Shown here: positions 34,613-45,123 of the stretch, one piece after another
Numbering within the stretch: the first letter of the stretch is position 1
Layout: every line of letters starts with the position of its first letter
NCBI GenBank assembly: GCA_036936605.1
Contig: JAUPFV010000002.1
Coordinates: forward strand, 167,347,739 to 167,411,738
Reading direction: 5' to 3'
DNA: 64,000 nucleotides
Source: Limnanthes douglasii subsp. nivea
Lineage: Eukaryota > Streptophyta > Magnoliopsida > Brassicales > Limnanthaceae
Made by a program: the position numbers and the translations under genes
The notes under the pieces: generated by a model
The model's database searches: none
What the model saw: only the letters and a program-made list of their open reading frames with translations
What the model was told of the DNA's origin: nothing

Positions 34613-35490
34613 TTATGAATGTGCTCTAGAATGTATTATAAAATATGAAACATGTTTTTGGATTAACTTGAAATGCGTGTGATTTATTATTGAAACGAAA
34701 TGAAAAATACAAAACATTATTACACAAAAATGCAAAATATAAAATATTATTACCTCTAGTTCATTTTTGAGTATACTTCCAAACGTGTGATCTCTATTTT
34801 GAAATGATAGATCTTTTGAATCTTATTTTGTGAAGGCGTCTTTAAATTTTTTTGTGACCCGTCTGTTGGTTTCTTTAGATATCTAAGTATATGTGAAGTA
34901 ATTGTTCTTCATCGTTGTTTAAGAAGTTATCTATTTGGGTTTTCTTCTTCATCTAAAGAACCGTTTTCTTGCACATGATATGACAGGTCATCTATGCTAT
35001 ACGAGTTTCTTCCTCTAATGACTTCAACTTATATTGCATCATTTTCATCATTCTCGTCATCACATGTGTCATTATCTTCGTCATCATCTCTATTACCATC
35101 ATCATCATCATCTCATATTTCTTCTTTGGAATTCATTTCTTCCTTAGTTCCCTCCACGTCTAATGTCACTATTTCAACATTTGTTAAAGTCTACGTCTAA
35201 TGTCACTATTTCAACATTTGTTAAAGTCTAGGGTGCAACATGTGAAATGCAAAACATCTCCAATTTTTTTAAATATTTAATTAAATGAGAAATGCAAAAC
35301 AAGGCTTAAATTAAATGCATAATATGAATTAAGGTATAAAAATAAATATGAAATGCGAAAGAATATTCAAAGCAAATGTGAAATGCGATACAAGATTTAA
35401 AAACTAATTCGAAATGCGAAACAAAGTTTAAAGAAAATACATAATGCAAAATAAAATTTAAAAACAAATGTAAAAACCATACCTAATAAT
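34613..35490. repeat. Continuation of the degenerate ~32 bp minisatellite DNA
   Basis: The same aaatgcgaaacaagg-type phrases continue to the right of the Pack-MULE (for example 35,240-35,470). A Ser-rich frame at 34,994-35,200 comes from tca/atc trinucleotide runs. A 43 bp unit with taatgtcactatttcaacat is duplicated near 35,160-35,230. Confidence 0.55.
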
Positions 35491-35549
35491 TTGTGATCTT
35501 CTCTAAAAGTTCAATCACAACGCAAAGATTACTATCAACTACGACACGC

Positions 35550-35675
35550 ACAACTTTGCTTTTGGCCCACTTCCAAAAGGCCTCACACTAATGGAGATGT
35601 ATTCTTAACTTATATACTGATCTTTCTTCTCATGTTTAACCGATGTGGGATGTGAGACTTTGGTCGCACCTAACA
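35550..35675. mobile_element. Partial second copy of the 239 bp foldback element
   Basis: It matches the right half of 28,892-29,130: ttccaaaaggcctcacacta, catgtttaaccgatgtggg and actttggtcgc..cctaaca. The left half is missing. Confidence 0.65.
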
Positions 35676-36418
35676 TTTTTAACCTGTGAACAAACTTTGT
35701 AACCAGATTATCTCGCAAAATAGCAAATAAAAAAATTATTTCGCTATTTCAAACCCCGATATTAGAATATGGTTCCACAAACTAAAAAGGTATGTTATTT
35801 TATATTTTCAAATCTCATTTCAACTAAATTTAAATATGGAATTCCTAAAAAGTAACACTACTATAAACCTAAAAACTATCAAATAGTATCATTGAGAACT
35901 AAAATTGAGAACTAGCAAAACCGACGACGAGGAAGCTGTTTTCAGCGTATGGATAGAGTTTTTTGATGGTGGAGAAATAAAGATTGGATTAAGGAATATA
36001 TATTGATGTTAAAGTCGTCATTTGGTCGTTTAATTTCCTTTGGTCGTTTAATTTCCAATTTTATTTTGGGTCAAAAGAATATATATATAATCGTCGTTCC
36101 GTCGTTTAATTTCCAAATTTATTTCTGAACGTCCCGATTAAAGAGAACATATATTGTTATTTTAATTCATATGTCCCCCTAAATGAATAAAAGATTGTAA
36201 GCTACTGGTTTGGTGACACCGATATTAGTTTTGAAATAGGATGCACTGATTCTTCCAACTATACAATACAGCCTACATGTAAAGCCAAAAGAACATGATT
36301 AAGTAGTCGACAAGCAAATGTGGAGACAAAGCAGAAGGCAGAGAAATATACTAACTAGTTTGCTTTATAGTTAACTAAACATGATTCGGAAATTGTATTT
36401 AAAGTGCACTCAAAGTGG
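35676..36418. other. Intergenic DNA left of the hAT composite
   Basis: No gene seen. A phrase with cgtcgttnngtcgtttaatttcc repeats two to three times near 36,010-36,110. Confidence 0.5.
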
Positions 36419-36426
36419 ATAAGAAT
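36419..36426. repeat. Left 8 bp TSD of hAT element 1
   Basis: ataagaat directly before the left TIR. The identical 8 bp follow the right TIR at 51,453-51,460. Eight bp is the hAT signature. Confidence 0.9.
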
Positions 36427-36540
36427 TAGGGGTGTCAAATGGTTAGAACCATGGTTTGCGGTCCTGTCTGTTTGCGGTTCTAATGGACCAGTTTCGCAGT
36501 TAAACCGTCAGACAAACCATTTAGGAACCGTTTATCAAAA
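36427..36540 (+). repeat. Left TIR and subterminal region of hAT 1
   Basis: Begins TAGGGGTGTCAAATGG, followed by tttgcggtcctg, tttgcggttctaatgg and cagtttcgcagttaaacc. These are inverted counterparts of motifs near 51,300-51,450. Confidence 0.85.
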
Positions 36541-37314
36541 TATTTTATAACGTTATTTAAAATTAATTTGTAAGTGTTAATTGAATCTAATTTCAGTAAT
36601 TGAGATATGTACCATATAAACGACTTAATTATGCTATTTCATGTATTTTAATTTAAATATGTTATTTTTTAATCGAAATTCTATAATCAAGCAATTACAT
36701 TGATTTTGATATGTTTGATTATATTTATGTATTTAAGATATTTTATTTAATATTATGTAGATATTAAATAAAATATATACATCTACTTGTATTTTGATTA
36801 CAACTTTCAATATTTGTAAAAATATAAAAATAAAAATTTGATTGTCTTAAACAAGATATAGTAAACAATATAATTGTAAAATGATTTGTATATTGTTTGA
36901 ACATACTAGATATTTAAGATGTTATATTTAATATTATGTACATATTAAATAATATATACCTATTAGACATATAATTGTATTCTAATTTTAAATTATTAGG
37001 TGATTCTTTAGATTCTTTCAAGCTTGAAGTGTTTATGGTTGGATGAATTATATAGTTTATTGTATTTTCGAACTATTCAATATTAGAATTTTAAATTTAA
37101 TTTTTTTAAAATTGTATAATTATATGCATAAACATAAATTACTTGTAAATAACAAAATAAAAATTGAAAGCGAAAGTGATTTAAATAACATTTAATAAAA
37201 AATAGAAGCAAAACAAACAATTCATTAAAAATAAAAACCAAACAAGTAACATAGTTGTTCAATCAAATAAAAAAGAAAAACATTACAACGATAATGACAA
37301 TCAAATGCAAAAAA
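36541..37314. other. AT-rich interior of hAT 1, no gene
   Basis: This non-coding stretch lies between the subterminal motifs and the 3' end of the second gene. Part of it (36,600-36,900) is matched in inverted orientation in hAT 2 at about 54,600-54,800, confirming common ancestry. Confidence 0.7.
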
Positions 37315-38547
37315 CTAAGGAGCTTCATCGTTGTTGTTGTTGTTAGGTGGTGGACCTTGCAAATGCATGTTCTCCATCATCTGTCGCATATACTCCGACT
37401 GTTTGGCTTGAGAGTTTGCAAATTGCTCATTCCATTGATCTTGTCCATGATGCCACTGCTCGTATTGACCATGCCACTGCTCATATTGACCATGCCACTG
37501 CTGGAGGTGACCAAGTTGATCATTCACCCCTACTTGCCACTGCTGTATCTGGCTAAGCTGGTCATTTACCCCCCGCCCCCCCGCCAATTTTGAAATTCAC
37601 TTTCCCATTTTGTAAAATCATCATGTCATTCCTTTTGTTGAGTATGCGCAAATTGCATATAATCCATATGCTGCTGATGCGAAAACTCAGCAAATTCGCG
37701 ATCGGTTCGTCTTTCTTGTAGCGGTACTCCAGAAGAACCACCAATATAATTTGGATCGAAAGGCGCTTGAGCTTGAACTCGATACTGAGTAGGTGGATTT
37801 GGAGGTTTTGTAAGACCGTTCGCAGTCCATATCTGATTCAACTCGGATCTATGGTGGTTCCATACCTCCAATTTCGACATCAACTCTCCATCCCAAGAGT
37901 ATATTTCCTGCAAACGCAAAGAGTTTCTACCTATAACCCTAGTCGGCCTCACCTTCATCGGAGTGTACATACTCACATCAGCTCCTTTCGAAACAAGCAA
38001 GTAACTCACTATCATCCCATAAGGTAGTTTATCCGTACCACACCTCGTAGCCATATTTTGAATCATCAAGCTAGGTAAACTAATTATTCCCTGATTTTGG
38101 ACGATAAAAACAGTAACAAATGTTTGAATATATAAAAGTTGCGAATCATTGTTACTAGGGGGAAGAAATATACTATTTACCAATTTCAAAGCTAATTTCC
38201 CATTAGCATCCAAATTACCCCGCATGACTCGAAATTTACCGCTAATTTTCGGAGCATCCGCACCAGGACAAGTAAGAAACTCTACTGCTTCTTTGTAAGA
38301 CATAGGCCAATCAGCACCCCAGCCCGAAGGGCAATAACTAATGGAAGGTAATTTATTACCGGTATATATATCATGGGTTGGAACGAAAAAAAGATCTTCG
38401 AAATCAGTTTCAAAAAAACTATAGGGTTTACCATCAACCAAACAATTCATTCCTAAACCTCTACCATTTGGATCATTCTCAATTAATTGTGCGGTGGCAT
38501 AAAACTTGCGTACTAGTTCTAGATACCAATCACATTTGAATCTAGCT
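37315..38547 (-). pseudogene. hAT accessory gene, 3' part (plant-transposon-protein-like)
   Basis: Together with 48,954-49,251 this forms one minus-strand gene; the LTR element sits inside its frame. Residues before and after the insertion read on in phase once the element and one tagct copy are ignored. The main segment (37,626-38,450) contains GKLALKLVNSIFLPPSNND, LPSLMIQNMA and KLPYGMIVSYLLVSKGADVS. These resemble the 'putative plant transposon protein' domain (PF20167-type, from recollection). A Gln/Trp repeat tail follows (units like EQWHGQY) and an Asn-rich end. Lesions: a TGA at about 37,626 where Trp is expected, and a G-run near 37,565-37,580 that shifts the frame. Role in transposition unknown. 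Confidence 0.6.
38543..38547. repeat. 5 bp TSD (left) of the nested Tat element
   Basis: tagct, repeated at 48,954-48,958 directly after the 3' LTR. Confidence 0.92.
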
Positions 38548-38962
38548 TGATGAGTCCGAATTCAGAATACTCCCCGGAAGGGCAGATCAGTGTAAATCTC
38601 TCCGGAAACCGGACAGAACTTTTGGACCGGACAGATCATTTCGAACACTGTAAGCCTAAGGCTGTTTGAACTATGACTAAAGTACTAAAAAACCTAAACA
38701 TTTCCTGACTAAGCTACCTGTCCTCCTGCTTAGAACTCATGGGTCTTTAAACATGACCTGGGTCCATTAAACTTGACCCGAAAGCCCATAAGGGCCCAAA
38801 CATCACACTATAAATACTCAACCACCAACATTAACTTCTGGTAATGAAAATTAACTGCTACCAAGCTGCTTAATTATCTCTCCACCTTGAAACACCCTTA
38901 CACCACCTTGAAACTCCACTTGAAATTACTAGCCTACCCTCGGGCTATTTTTATCCACACCA
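38548..38962 (+). repeat. 5' LTR of the Tat element
   Basis: 415 bp with TG...CA ends. A TATA box, tataaata, is at 38,809-38,816. Several cggac/tccgg-rich motifs occur in the first 110 bp. It matches the 3' LTR base for base apart from 8 transitions. Confidence 0.95.
38809..38816 (+). promoter_or_regulatory. LTR TATA box
   Basis: tataaata within cactataaatactcaac; copied at 48,800-48,807 in the 3' LTR. It probably starts the genomic RNA of the element. Confidence 0.6.
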
Positions 38963-38964
38963 AA

Positions 38965-38982
38965 TTGGCGACCACAGTGGGA
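38965..38982 (+). promoter_or_regulatory. Primer-binding site
   Basis: ttggcgaccacagtggga lies two bases after the 5' LTR. The tggcg start means a tRNA ending in CGCCA; a tRNA-Arg primer is known for related Tat/Ogre elements, but I cannot confirm the species here. Confidence 0.65.
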
Positions 38983-39035
38983 GGCGACGGCGCCTGAATC
39001 AAGTATTCAAAACCAAGCAAAGAAATTCTGTCCGA

Positions 39036-40280
39036 ATGAATCCAGATAATCCAGAGCTTCCATCAGCCTTGCTCGAAGTGGTGGAAGAAAACGATGAGTA
39101 TACTGTCCAAGAACGCGACAGGTTAAAGCTTGAGATAGAAGCTCTGAGGGCTGAAAAAGCTAAAATGGGCGTGAAAGAAAAATCCAAGGCATCGGTTGTT
39201 CATCACACCGACAACCCTAGAGAGCCTGAGGCTTCGAAAACTCATGTGAGTACCAAAAAGACACATGCTAGTTCTAAAAAGTCTCACCGGTCCAAGCCTG
39301 TGGAGAGCTCTGACTCAAGTTCAGAATCTTCGGGCAGCTCTTCGGACAGTGAGGGAAATGAAAAATCCTTGTCCTCTAGTAGTGATGAGGGTCGAACCAA
39401 GAAAAAGCAAAAGCAGGTTAAGAAATATTCGAGAAAAAGAGATCACCATGGAAGAATGAAAAGGCATATTGGAAAGGTGTCATCTCACCACCGGAGGTAT
39501 ACGGACAAGATGTTGATGGATCCCTTTGCTTTCCACGATGAGCCAGGTATCTTTGCAACTCCTAATGAGGATACCGTGTTCAGTCGTGGAAGGAATTGGA
39601 GGCAGTCTCCACTGTCTTCTAAAATCCTGTCCGGAAACCTCCCCAAGAGGTTTGACAGTTCTAAGATGGAGAAGTACGATGGAAGTACTGATCCGGACAA
39701 TCATCTGGAGCAATTCAAGAACTTCATGATGAACATTGATGATGATAAACTACTCTGTAGGGCATTCTCCCAATCCTTTACGGGGAGTGCTCTGAAATGG
39801 TACAACAGCCTGCCTCAGGGTTGTATTAAAGACTTTGATACTTTTTGGGTGGCCTTTCAAAGGCAGTTTGTGGGGAGTAAGGAGCTGAAGGGCAATGGAG
39901 ACACAATAATCCATTGTGCCCAAGAACCAAATGAGTCGTTAAAGGAGTACATAAGTCGTTTTGTGAACACAAAGAATGGGTTGGCTGATTGCTTCGAACA
40001 GGTGGCAATAGCATCCCTAAGACAAGGTTTGAACCCAGGCAACCTGGCTGATTCGGTGACCAGGAAGAAAGCCATGACCTGGGGAGGATTGCTAAATCAA
40101 GTTGGCAAGCAAATAAACGTTGATGAAACAAAAAAGACCAGGGTGCACAGACAGGTGAGATCCACCCCGGTGGCACCAACTCCAAATCAAAACCAATCCG
40201 GGAATAAAGCCAGAGAAACCGGACAGGGGCATGGTAGGGCAAAAGCTCAGTCTCAGCCAGCAGCTCCTGCTCAAAGTTAG
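39036..40280 (+). CDS. gag: Gag polyprotein (capsid part), ends at a premature stop
   Basis: Gag forms the virus-like particle. The 414-codon frame starts MNPDNPELPSALLEVVEEN, has a Ser/Lys-rich linker (about residues 70-145) and then the retrotransposon gag core with FDSSKMEKYDGSTDPDNHLE, ALKWYNSLPQG and FDTFWVAFQRQF (about residues 210-280). It stops at TAG 40,278. The same frame continues past this TAG and a second TAG at 40,404 into the nucleocapsid-like motif CQYHNDIGHTTDDC (about 40,430) and then meets TAA-TAG at 40,614. So the first two stops are probably mutations (CAG to TAG would explain the first). Confidence 0.9.
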   Translation: MNPDNPELPSALLEVVEENDEYTVQERDRLKLEIEALRAEKAKMGVKEKSKASVVHHTDNPREPEASKTHVSTKKTHASSKKSHRSKPVESSDSSSESSGSSSDSEGNEKSLSSSSDEGRTKKKQKQVKKYSRKRDHHGRMKRHIGKVSSHHRRYTDKMLMDPFAFHDEPGIFATPNEDTVFSRGRNWRQSPLSSKILSGNLPKRFDSSKMEKYDGSTDPDNHLEQFKNFMMNIDDDKLLCRAFSQSFTGSALKWYNSLPQGCIKDFDTFWVAFQRQFVGSKELKGNGDTIIHCAQEPNESLKEYISRFVNTKNGLADCFEQVAIASLRQGLNPGNLADSVTRKKAMTWGGLLNQVGKQINVDETKKTRVHRQVRSTPVAPTPNQNQSGNKARETGQGHGRAKAQSQPAAPAQS

Positions 40281-40886
40281 CAATCAAGAAACAAAAGGGG
40301 GCCATGGGTCCAACCGGAGTGGTTTGCAGAACTCAAAGAAAGTGTGGCAACCATTTTCGATAAAACTAAAGATGAGGTACACTACCGGAGACCAGCAACC
40401 TTGTAGTCTCCCCGAGAGCATCGTAACAACTCCTTTTGCCAATACCACAATGATATTGGCCATACCACTGATGATTGCATAGCACTGAAACAAGAGGTAC
40501 AAAACTTGATTGAAAGGGGAAAGTTGGGCGCATACGTTAAAAGAAGAGGAGGAAACAGGCCTGACAACATTCACGGGGTTGGTCCAAGTAATGTTGCCCA
40601 GAGGGGGCCATGGTAATAGTTGAAAGGTTTGATGTGGAATCTGAATATTTGGATCCTGATCCAACACGAAATAAGGTGGGTGCCATAGAGGAGCATACTA
40701 AGACAGTATCCGGGCTCATTAAATTCTTCGAGTCACTGACGATTTTCGGAGGGGACACAATGACTGCTCCTACTGCTTCTTCAAGAAAGAGGCATGTTCA
40801 TAATTTAGCCTCCCAGCTAGAAAGAGGCATGACATCCTATCAATCTCCAAACTCATTCCCATTTCATAGTCTTCGATGATGATGAT
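40281..40886 (+). pseudogene. Gag-pol junction with stops and frameshifts
   Basis: The zinc-knuckle-like segment is in the gag frame (40,410-40,613). It is followed in another frame by VERFDVESEYLDPDPTRNK and FFESLTIFGGDT up to SSRKRHVHNLASQ (40,610-40,850). Near 40,860 the frame shifts back to FDDDDLRDITGPHEDAVVIG. The homologous stretch in the old copy is at 15,500-15,690. These breaks disable the copy. Confidence 0.75.
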
Positions 40887-41375
40887 TTGAGAGATATTAC
40901 TGGCCCTCATGAGGATGCTGTTGTCATAGGAGCATTTATAGGGGGCAATGAGATAAGGCGAATTCTGGTGGATAATGGAAGCTCTGCCAATATCCTTTTT
41001 CTAAACACTTACAAGAAAATGAAAAATCCAGTTGTGATTCAGAAGTCGGACAGATCAATCGTGGGCTTCACGGGCAGCTCAGCTGATGTCATCGGGGAGT
41101 TTGAAGAAGAAGTGTTGTTGGGCAGGGGCCCTTTCAAGAAAATGGTTAGAATACTCTTCATTGTGGTGGATTGTCCCACTTGCTATAATGCTATTCTAGG
41201 GAGATCTTGGCTCTCTAGGATGCATGCAGTGGCTTCGACAGTCTATCAGTGTTTAAAGTATGTTGTTCAGGGACAGGTTTGGATTGTCCGGAGCAGCCAA
41301 AAGATTGCAAGAGAGTGCTATGCCACTGCCTTGGCTCCACGAACGCTGGGGGCAGTCCGTATAAATAATCAATAG
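40887..41375 (+). CDS. Aspartic protease domain of the Tat element
   Basis: The frame shows RDITGPHEDAVVIGAF, then the retropepsin-type active-site motif LVDNGSSANIL (Asp-Asn-Gly in place of the more common Asp-Thr/Ser-Gly) and AILGRSWLSRMHA. It cleaves the Gag-Pol precursor in active elements. A TAG at 41,373 separates it from RT in the same frame. Confidence 0.8.
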   Translation: MRDITGPHEDAVVIGAFIGGNEIRRILVDNGSSANILFLNTYKKMKNPVVIQKSDRSIVGFTGSSADVIGEFEEEVLLGRGPFKKMVRILFIVVDCPTCYNAILGRSWLSRMHAVASTVYQCLKYVVQGQVWIVRSSQKIARECYATALAPRTLGAVRINNQ

Positions 41376-44300
41376 CAGTTTGAGGGCCTTTCTGGGGGTG
41401 AGGGTGAAATTGATAACCCCAGAGAGACCCCTGGAGTGTTAATTCCGATTGAGGAGGTTGAAACGCACTGCTTGGAAGAAGGGAAAAGTGTCAAGATAGG
41501 GTCCAAAATGCCACCAATGTTGAAAGAAGAGATGTTGAAATTCTTGAAAGACCATCAGCACGTTTTTGCTTGGTGCAATGCTGATGTTACTGGAGTTCCA
41601 TCAGAGGTGATTTCCCATCACCTATTTGTCCGGAGGGATGTGGCACCAGTGGTACAAAAGAGGAGAGCTTTCTCAAAAGAAAAGGCTGATGTCATAGTGC
41701 AAGAGGTTGACAGACTCACAAAGATGGGGCATATTAAAGAATCTCAATACCCTTTGTGGACTGCCAATCCTGTCTTGGTGAAAAAGAAGAATGGCAAATG
41801 GCGTATGTGCATTGACTTCACAGACCTCAATAGAGCTTGCCCAAAAGATTTGTATCCGGTCCCCCGAATAGATCAGCTAGTAGACTCTACTTCAGGGAAC
41901 AAGCTACTCTCCTTCATGGATGCCTTCTCAGGGTATAATCAGATCCAAGTAGATCCAAAAGATCAAGAGCATACCACGTTTGTCACTGATAGGGGACTAC
42001 ATTGCTATAAGGTGATGCCCTTTGGCTTGAAAAATGCTGGGGCTACTTACCAAAGGTTAGTCAACAAAGCATTTGCTAATCAAATTGGAAGAAATATGGA
42101 GGTTTACATTGACGATATGATGGTGAAAAGTGTGGATGAGCAGTTGCACTTGTCCGACCTCCAAGAAACTTTTGCCAACTTGGCCAAAGTGAATTTAAAA
42201 CTAAACCCTGAAAAGTGTGTGTTCGGAGTGCAGTCCGGGAAATTCTTAGGGTATATCATAAGTGAGCATGGAATACAGCCCGACCCGGACCAACTCAATG
42301 CCTTGTTCCAAATGGAGCCTCCTCGAAACATTAAAGAAGTACATCGATTAACGGGGAGATTAGCTGTCTTGAACAGATTCATCTCCAGGTCTTCGGACAG
42401 GTGTGCTCCTTTCTTTCAAACCTTGAAGGGTGCAAAGGGGTTTGAATGGACACCGCAGTGTGATGAAGCGTTCAATGAAATCAAGAAACATCTTTCCTCT
42501 CCCAAAACTTTGTTCAAACCAGTTGATGGGGAGACTCTCTTTGTGTACCTGGCTGTTTCAAGTCGTGCCATCAGTGCTGTGCTAGTAAGAGAGGTTGATG
42601 GGCATCCTCACCCAGTGTACTACATCAGCAAAAGCTTGATTGATGCTGAGAGGCGTTACTTGAAACTTGAGAAACTGGCATTGGCTTTGGTGATAGCTGC
42701 AAGAAAAATGAGGCCCTATTTCCAGGCTCATCCTATCGTCGTCCGGACATCTTTCCCTTTAAAGAATGTCCTTCAAAAAGCAGACATTTCAAGCAGAATG
42801 ACAAAGTGGTCAGTAGAGTTGGGGGACTTCGACATAGACTTTACTCCCCGGACAGCGGTAAAAGCCCAAGCTGTGGCTGATTTTCTGGTTAAATTCCACT
42901 CTGATAGGGATTCAGAGCAGCCTACTGATTCAAAAGACAAGAAAGTATGGATTGTCCGAACAGACGGAGGGTCTAGTACCATGGGATCTGGGGCAGGAAT
43001 ATGTCTCACTTCCCCCTACGGGGATAACATGTACCAAGCTATTTGTTTTGCTTTCAGGGCGTCCAATAATGAGTCCGAGTACGAAGCAGCCATAGCTGGG
43101 TTAAAGTTGGCCTATATATGTGGAGCTAAAATGGTCAAGCTACTAAGTGACTCCCAGTTGCTTGTCCACCATGCCTTGGGCCTATCAGAGGCTAGAAAGG
43201 AGCAATTGGTCAAGTATTTAATCCTCCTCAAAAATGAAGCGTTAAAGTTTAAAGCTGTTGTCTATGAGCACATCCCCCGGGCAGAAAATGAGCTAGCAGA
43301 TTCATTGGCAACGATAGCATATACGGAGTCCTACCCATGGATCCATGTGCTTGAAAGCCCTTCTATTGAACTTGGTGAGGGTGGAAAAGAGGAAGTCTTT
43401 GAAATACAAGTGAGTCGGCCTCAGGACTGGAGGTCTCCTCTTATGCAATATCTGTTTGATGGTATTGTGCCCCTAGATAAATCACAAGCCAGAATGTTGA
43501 AACACAGGGCTCGTGGTTTCATTATGTTAAGAGAAGTCTTGTACAAAAAGTCCTATAGCAAACCTCTCCTACGTTGTTTAGGGAATCATGAGTCACAAAT
43601 GGTTCTCTCTGAATTGCATGATGGTGAGGGATCAACCCATTGTAGATTTAGAGCTTTGACAAGAAGAGTGTTACGCTCCGGATACTATTGGCCATCAATC
43701 ATGAAAGATGCTAAGGAGCTGGTGAGAAGGTGTGACCCATGCCAGAGGTACAGCAATGAAATTCATGTACCAGCCATTCCCTTGGAGTCAATTTCTGAGC
43801 CCATCGCTTTTGCTCGATGGGGATTGGACTTGGTTGGGCCTCTCCCTGTGGCATCCGGAGGGCGTAAAACCATAATTGTGGCCATTGACTACTTCTCAAA
43901 GTGGGTAGAAGCAGCTCCTCTGGCAGGGACAACCTCGAAAGCTGTCATAAAATTCATTCTGTCCAACATATGTTGCAGATTCGGTGTCCCACAGAAGATA
44001 ACAACAGACAATGGGCCACAGTTTGACAACAGAGAAATGGAAAGCTTTTGTGCATCAAGGGGTATTCAGGACTGCTTTTCTTCACCTTTCCACCCTCAAG
44101 CCAATGGGCAAGTTGAAGTGGCTAATAGAACAATTCTGTCCGGTTTAAAGAAAAATTTGGAAGGGGCTGCTCGGAAGTGGCCTAGTTATCTACAAGAAGT
44201 CTTGTGGGCCTACCGGACAACACCTGGGGCTGCAACACAAGAATCCCCCTTTGCCTTGGTCTATGGAATGGATGCAGTAGCCCCCATAAAGAAGACACTC

Positions 44301-44663
44301 CCTTCTTTTCGTGTTCATAACTTCTCCGGACATGCTAATGAGATGGCAATTAGAAATCAGCTCGATTTGATCGAAGAAAGACGGGTTAAAGCTCATCTTA
44401 GAATTGCACACTATCAGGGCTTGATGAGAAGCAGGTTTGCTTCTAAAGTTAAAAGGAGAGATTTTCAACCAGGAGATAAAGTATTAAGGAAAGTTTTCTT
44501 GCATACTAAGGAAAAGCTCTTCGGAAAGCTGGCCCCAACCTGGGAGGGTCCGTATACTGTGATTGAAAGAATCAAGCCTGGGACTTATTGGTTGGAAGAC
44601 AAAGATGGCAGGGTTTTAACTCACCCTTGGAATATTGAACACCTTCGAATGTACTTGGAATAA
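41376..44663 (+). CDS. pol: Pol: RT, RNase H, archaeal-type RNase H, integrase
   Basis: One open frame of about 1,090 codons. RT: WRMCIDFTDLNRACPKD, FMDAFSGYNQI, PFGLKNAGATYQ and the catalytic VYIDDM at 42,105. RNase H 1: RRYLKLEKLALALVIAARKM. A second RNase H from about 42,950: WIVRTDGGSS, ASNNESEYEAAIAGL, LLSDSQLLV. Integrase: zinc-binding HDGEGSTHC...CDPCQ (about 43,620-43,745), then the DDE core with WGLDLVGPLP, TTDNGPQFDN and HPQANGQVEVANR. The C-terminal part ends HPWNIEHLRMYLE. No internal stop. The RT-RNH-aRNH-INT order is typical of the Tat lineage. In cells it would copy RNA to DNA and integrate it, but the upstream gag-protease lesions prevent normal expression from this copy. Confidence 0.95.
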   Translation, partial: QFEGLSGGEGEIDNPRETPGVLIPIEEVETHCLEEGKSVKIGSKMPPMLKEEMLKFLKDHQHVFAWCNADVTGVPSEVISHHLFVRRDVAPVVQKRRAFSKEKADVIVQEVDRLTKMGHIKESQYPLWTANPVLVKKKNGKWRMCIDFTDLNRACPKDLYPVPRIDQLVDSTSGNKLLSFMDAFSGYNQIQVDPKDQEHTTFVTDRGLHCYKVMPFGLKNAGATYQRLVNKAFANQIGRNMEVYIDDMMVKSVDEQLHLSDLQETFANLAKVNLKLNPEKCVFGVQSGKFLGYIISEHGIQPDPDQLNALFQMEPPRNIKEVHRLTGRLAVLNRFISRSSDRCAPFFQTLKGAKGFEWTPQCDEAFNEIKKHLSSPKTLFKPVDGETLFVYLAVSSRAISAVLVREVDGHPHPVYYISKSLIDAERRYLKLEKLALALVIAARKMRPYFQAHPIVVRTSFPLKNVLQKADISSRMTKWSVELGDFDIDFTPRTAVKAQAVADFLVKFHSDRDSEQPTDSKDKKVWIVRTDGGSSTMGSGAGICLTSPYGDNMYQAICFAFRASNNESEYEAAIAGLKLAYICGAKMVKLLSDSQLLVHHALGLSEARKEQLVKYLILLKNEALKFKAVVYEHIPRAENELADSLATIAYTESYPWIHVLESPSIELGEGGKEEVFEIQVSRPQDWRSPLMQYLFDGIVPLDKSQARMLKHRARGFIMLREVLYKKSYSKPLLRCLGNHESQMVLSELHDGEGSTHCRFRALTRRVLRSGYYWPSIMKDAKELVRRCDPCQRYSNEIHVPAIPLESISEPIAFARWGLDLVGPLPVASGGRKTIIVAIDYFSKWVEAAPLAGTTSKAVIKFILSNICCRFGVPQKITTDNGPQFDNREMESFCASRGIQDCFSSPFHPQANGQVEVANRTILSGLKKNLEGAARKWPSYLQEVLWAYRTTPGAATQESPFALVYGMDAVAPIKKTLPSFRVHNFSGHANEMAIRNQLDLIEERRVKAHLRIAHYQGLMRSRFASKVKRRDFQPGDKVLRKVFLHTKEKLFGKLAPTWEGPYTVIERIKPGTYWLEDKDGRVLTHPWNIEHLRMYLE

Positions 44664-45123
44664 CACCTGTGTAAATATTTACTTGTTTAAACATCCATGT
44701 AAATATTTGGGGGCATACCTTCCCCTCTTCGGTGGCACGGAGAGATTTCAATAAAATATGGTGCCTTCTTCGAAATTCTCTAAGTATTTTCAAAATTTTA
44801 TCTCTTATCATACTACCCGGACTGAAAGATCTAAGGGCTATTTAAATTCTAGCCGGAGAGTCTTAATACTCTCACAATACAATAAAACTACTTAAACTCT
44901 AGCTATTTAAACAAATAATGAAAGAAGAGGATGGTTGAGCAAAATAAAAACATTCATTCCATTCAACAACTTAAAATTGCCTTGGCCTTTCAAGGACTTT
45001 TTGAACAAGTTTGGGCATAGTACAAAAAATCTGTCAGAATAATACGGACACCATCACAAAAAGAGTGCCTTGGCCTTCCAAGGACTTTAGTTCAAATAAA
45101 AGATAAACAGAATAAATTATAAG
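44664..45123. other. Spacer between pol and the antisense gene
   Basis: Non-coding. It holds two copies of gccttggcctttcaaggact (about 44,980 and 45,070) on the + strand. It occupies the same position as the 62 bp minisatellite of the old Tat copy. Confidence 0.6.

Noticed and set aside
34994..35200. Ser-rich 68-codon frame
   Set aside because: Produced by tca/atc trinucleotide runs.
39480..40667. Minus-strand frames up to 159 codons
   Set aside because: They lie opposite gag and the zinc-knuckle region; no motif is seen.
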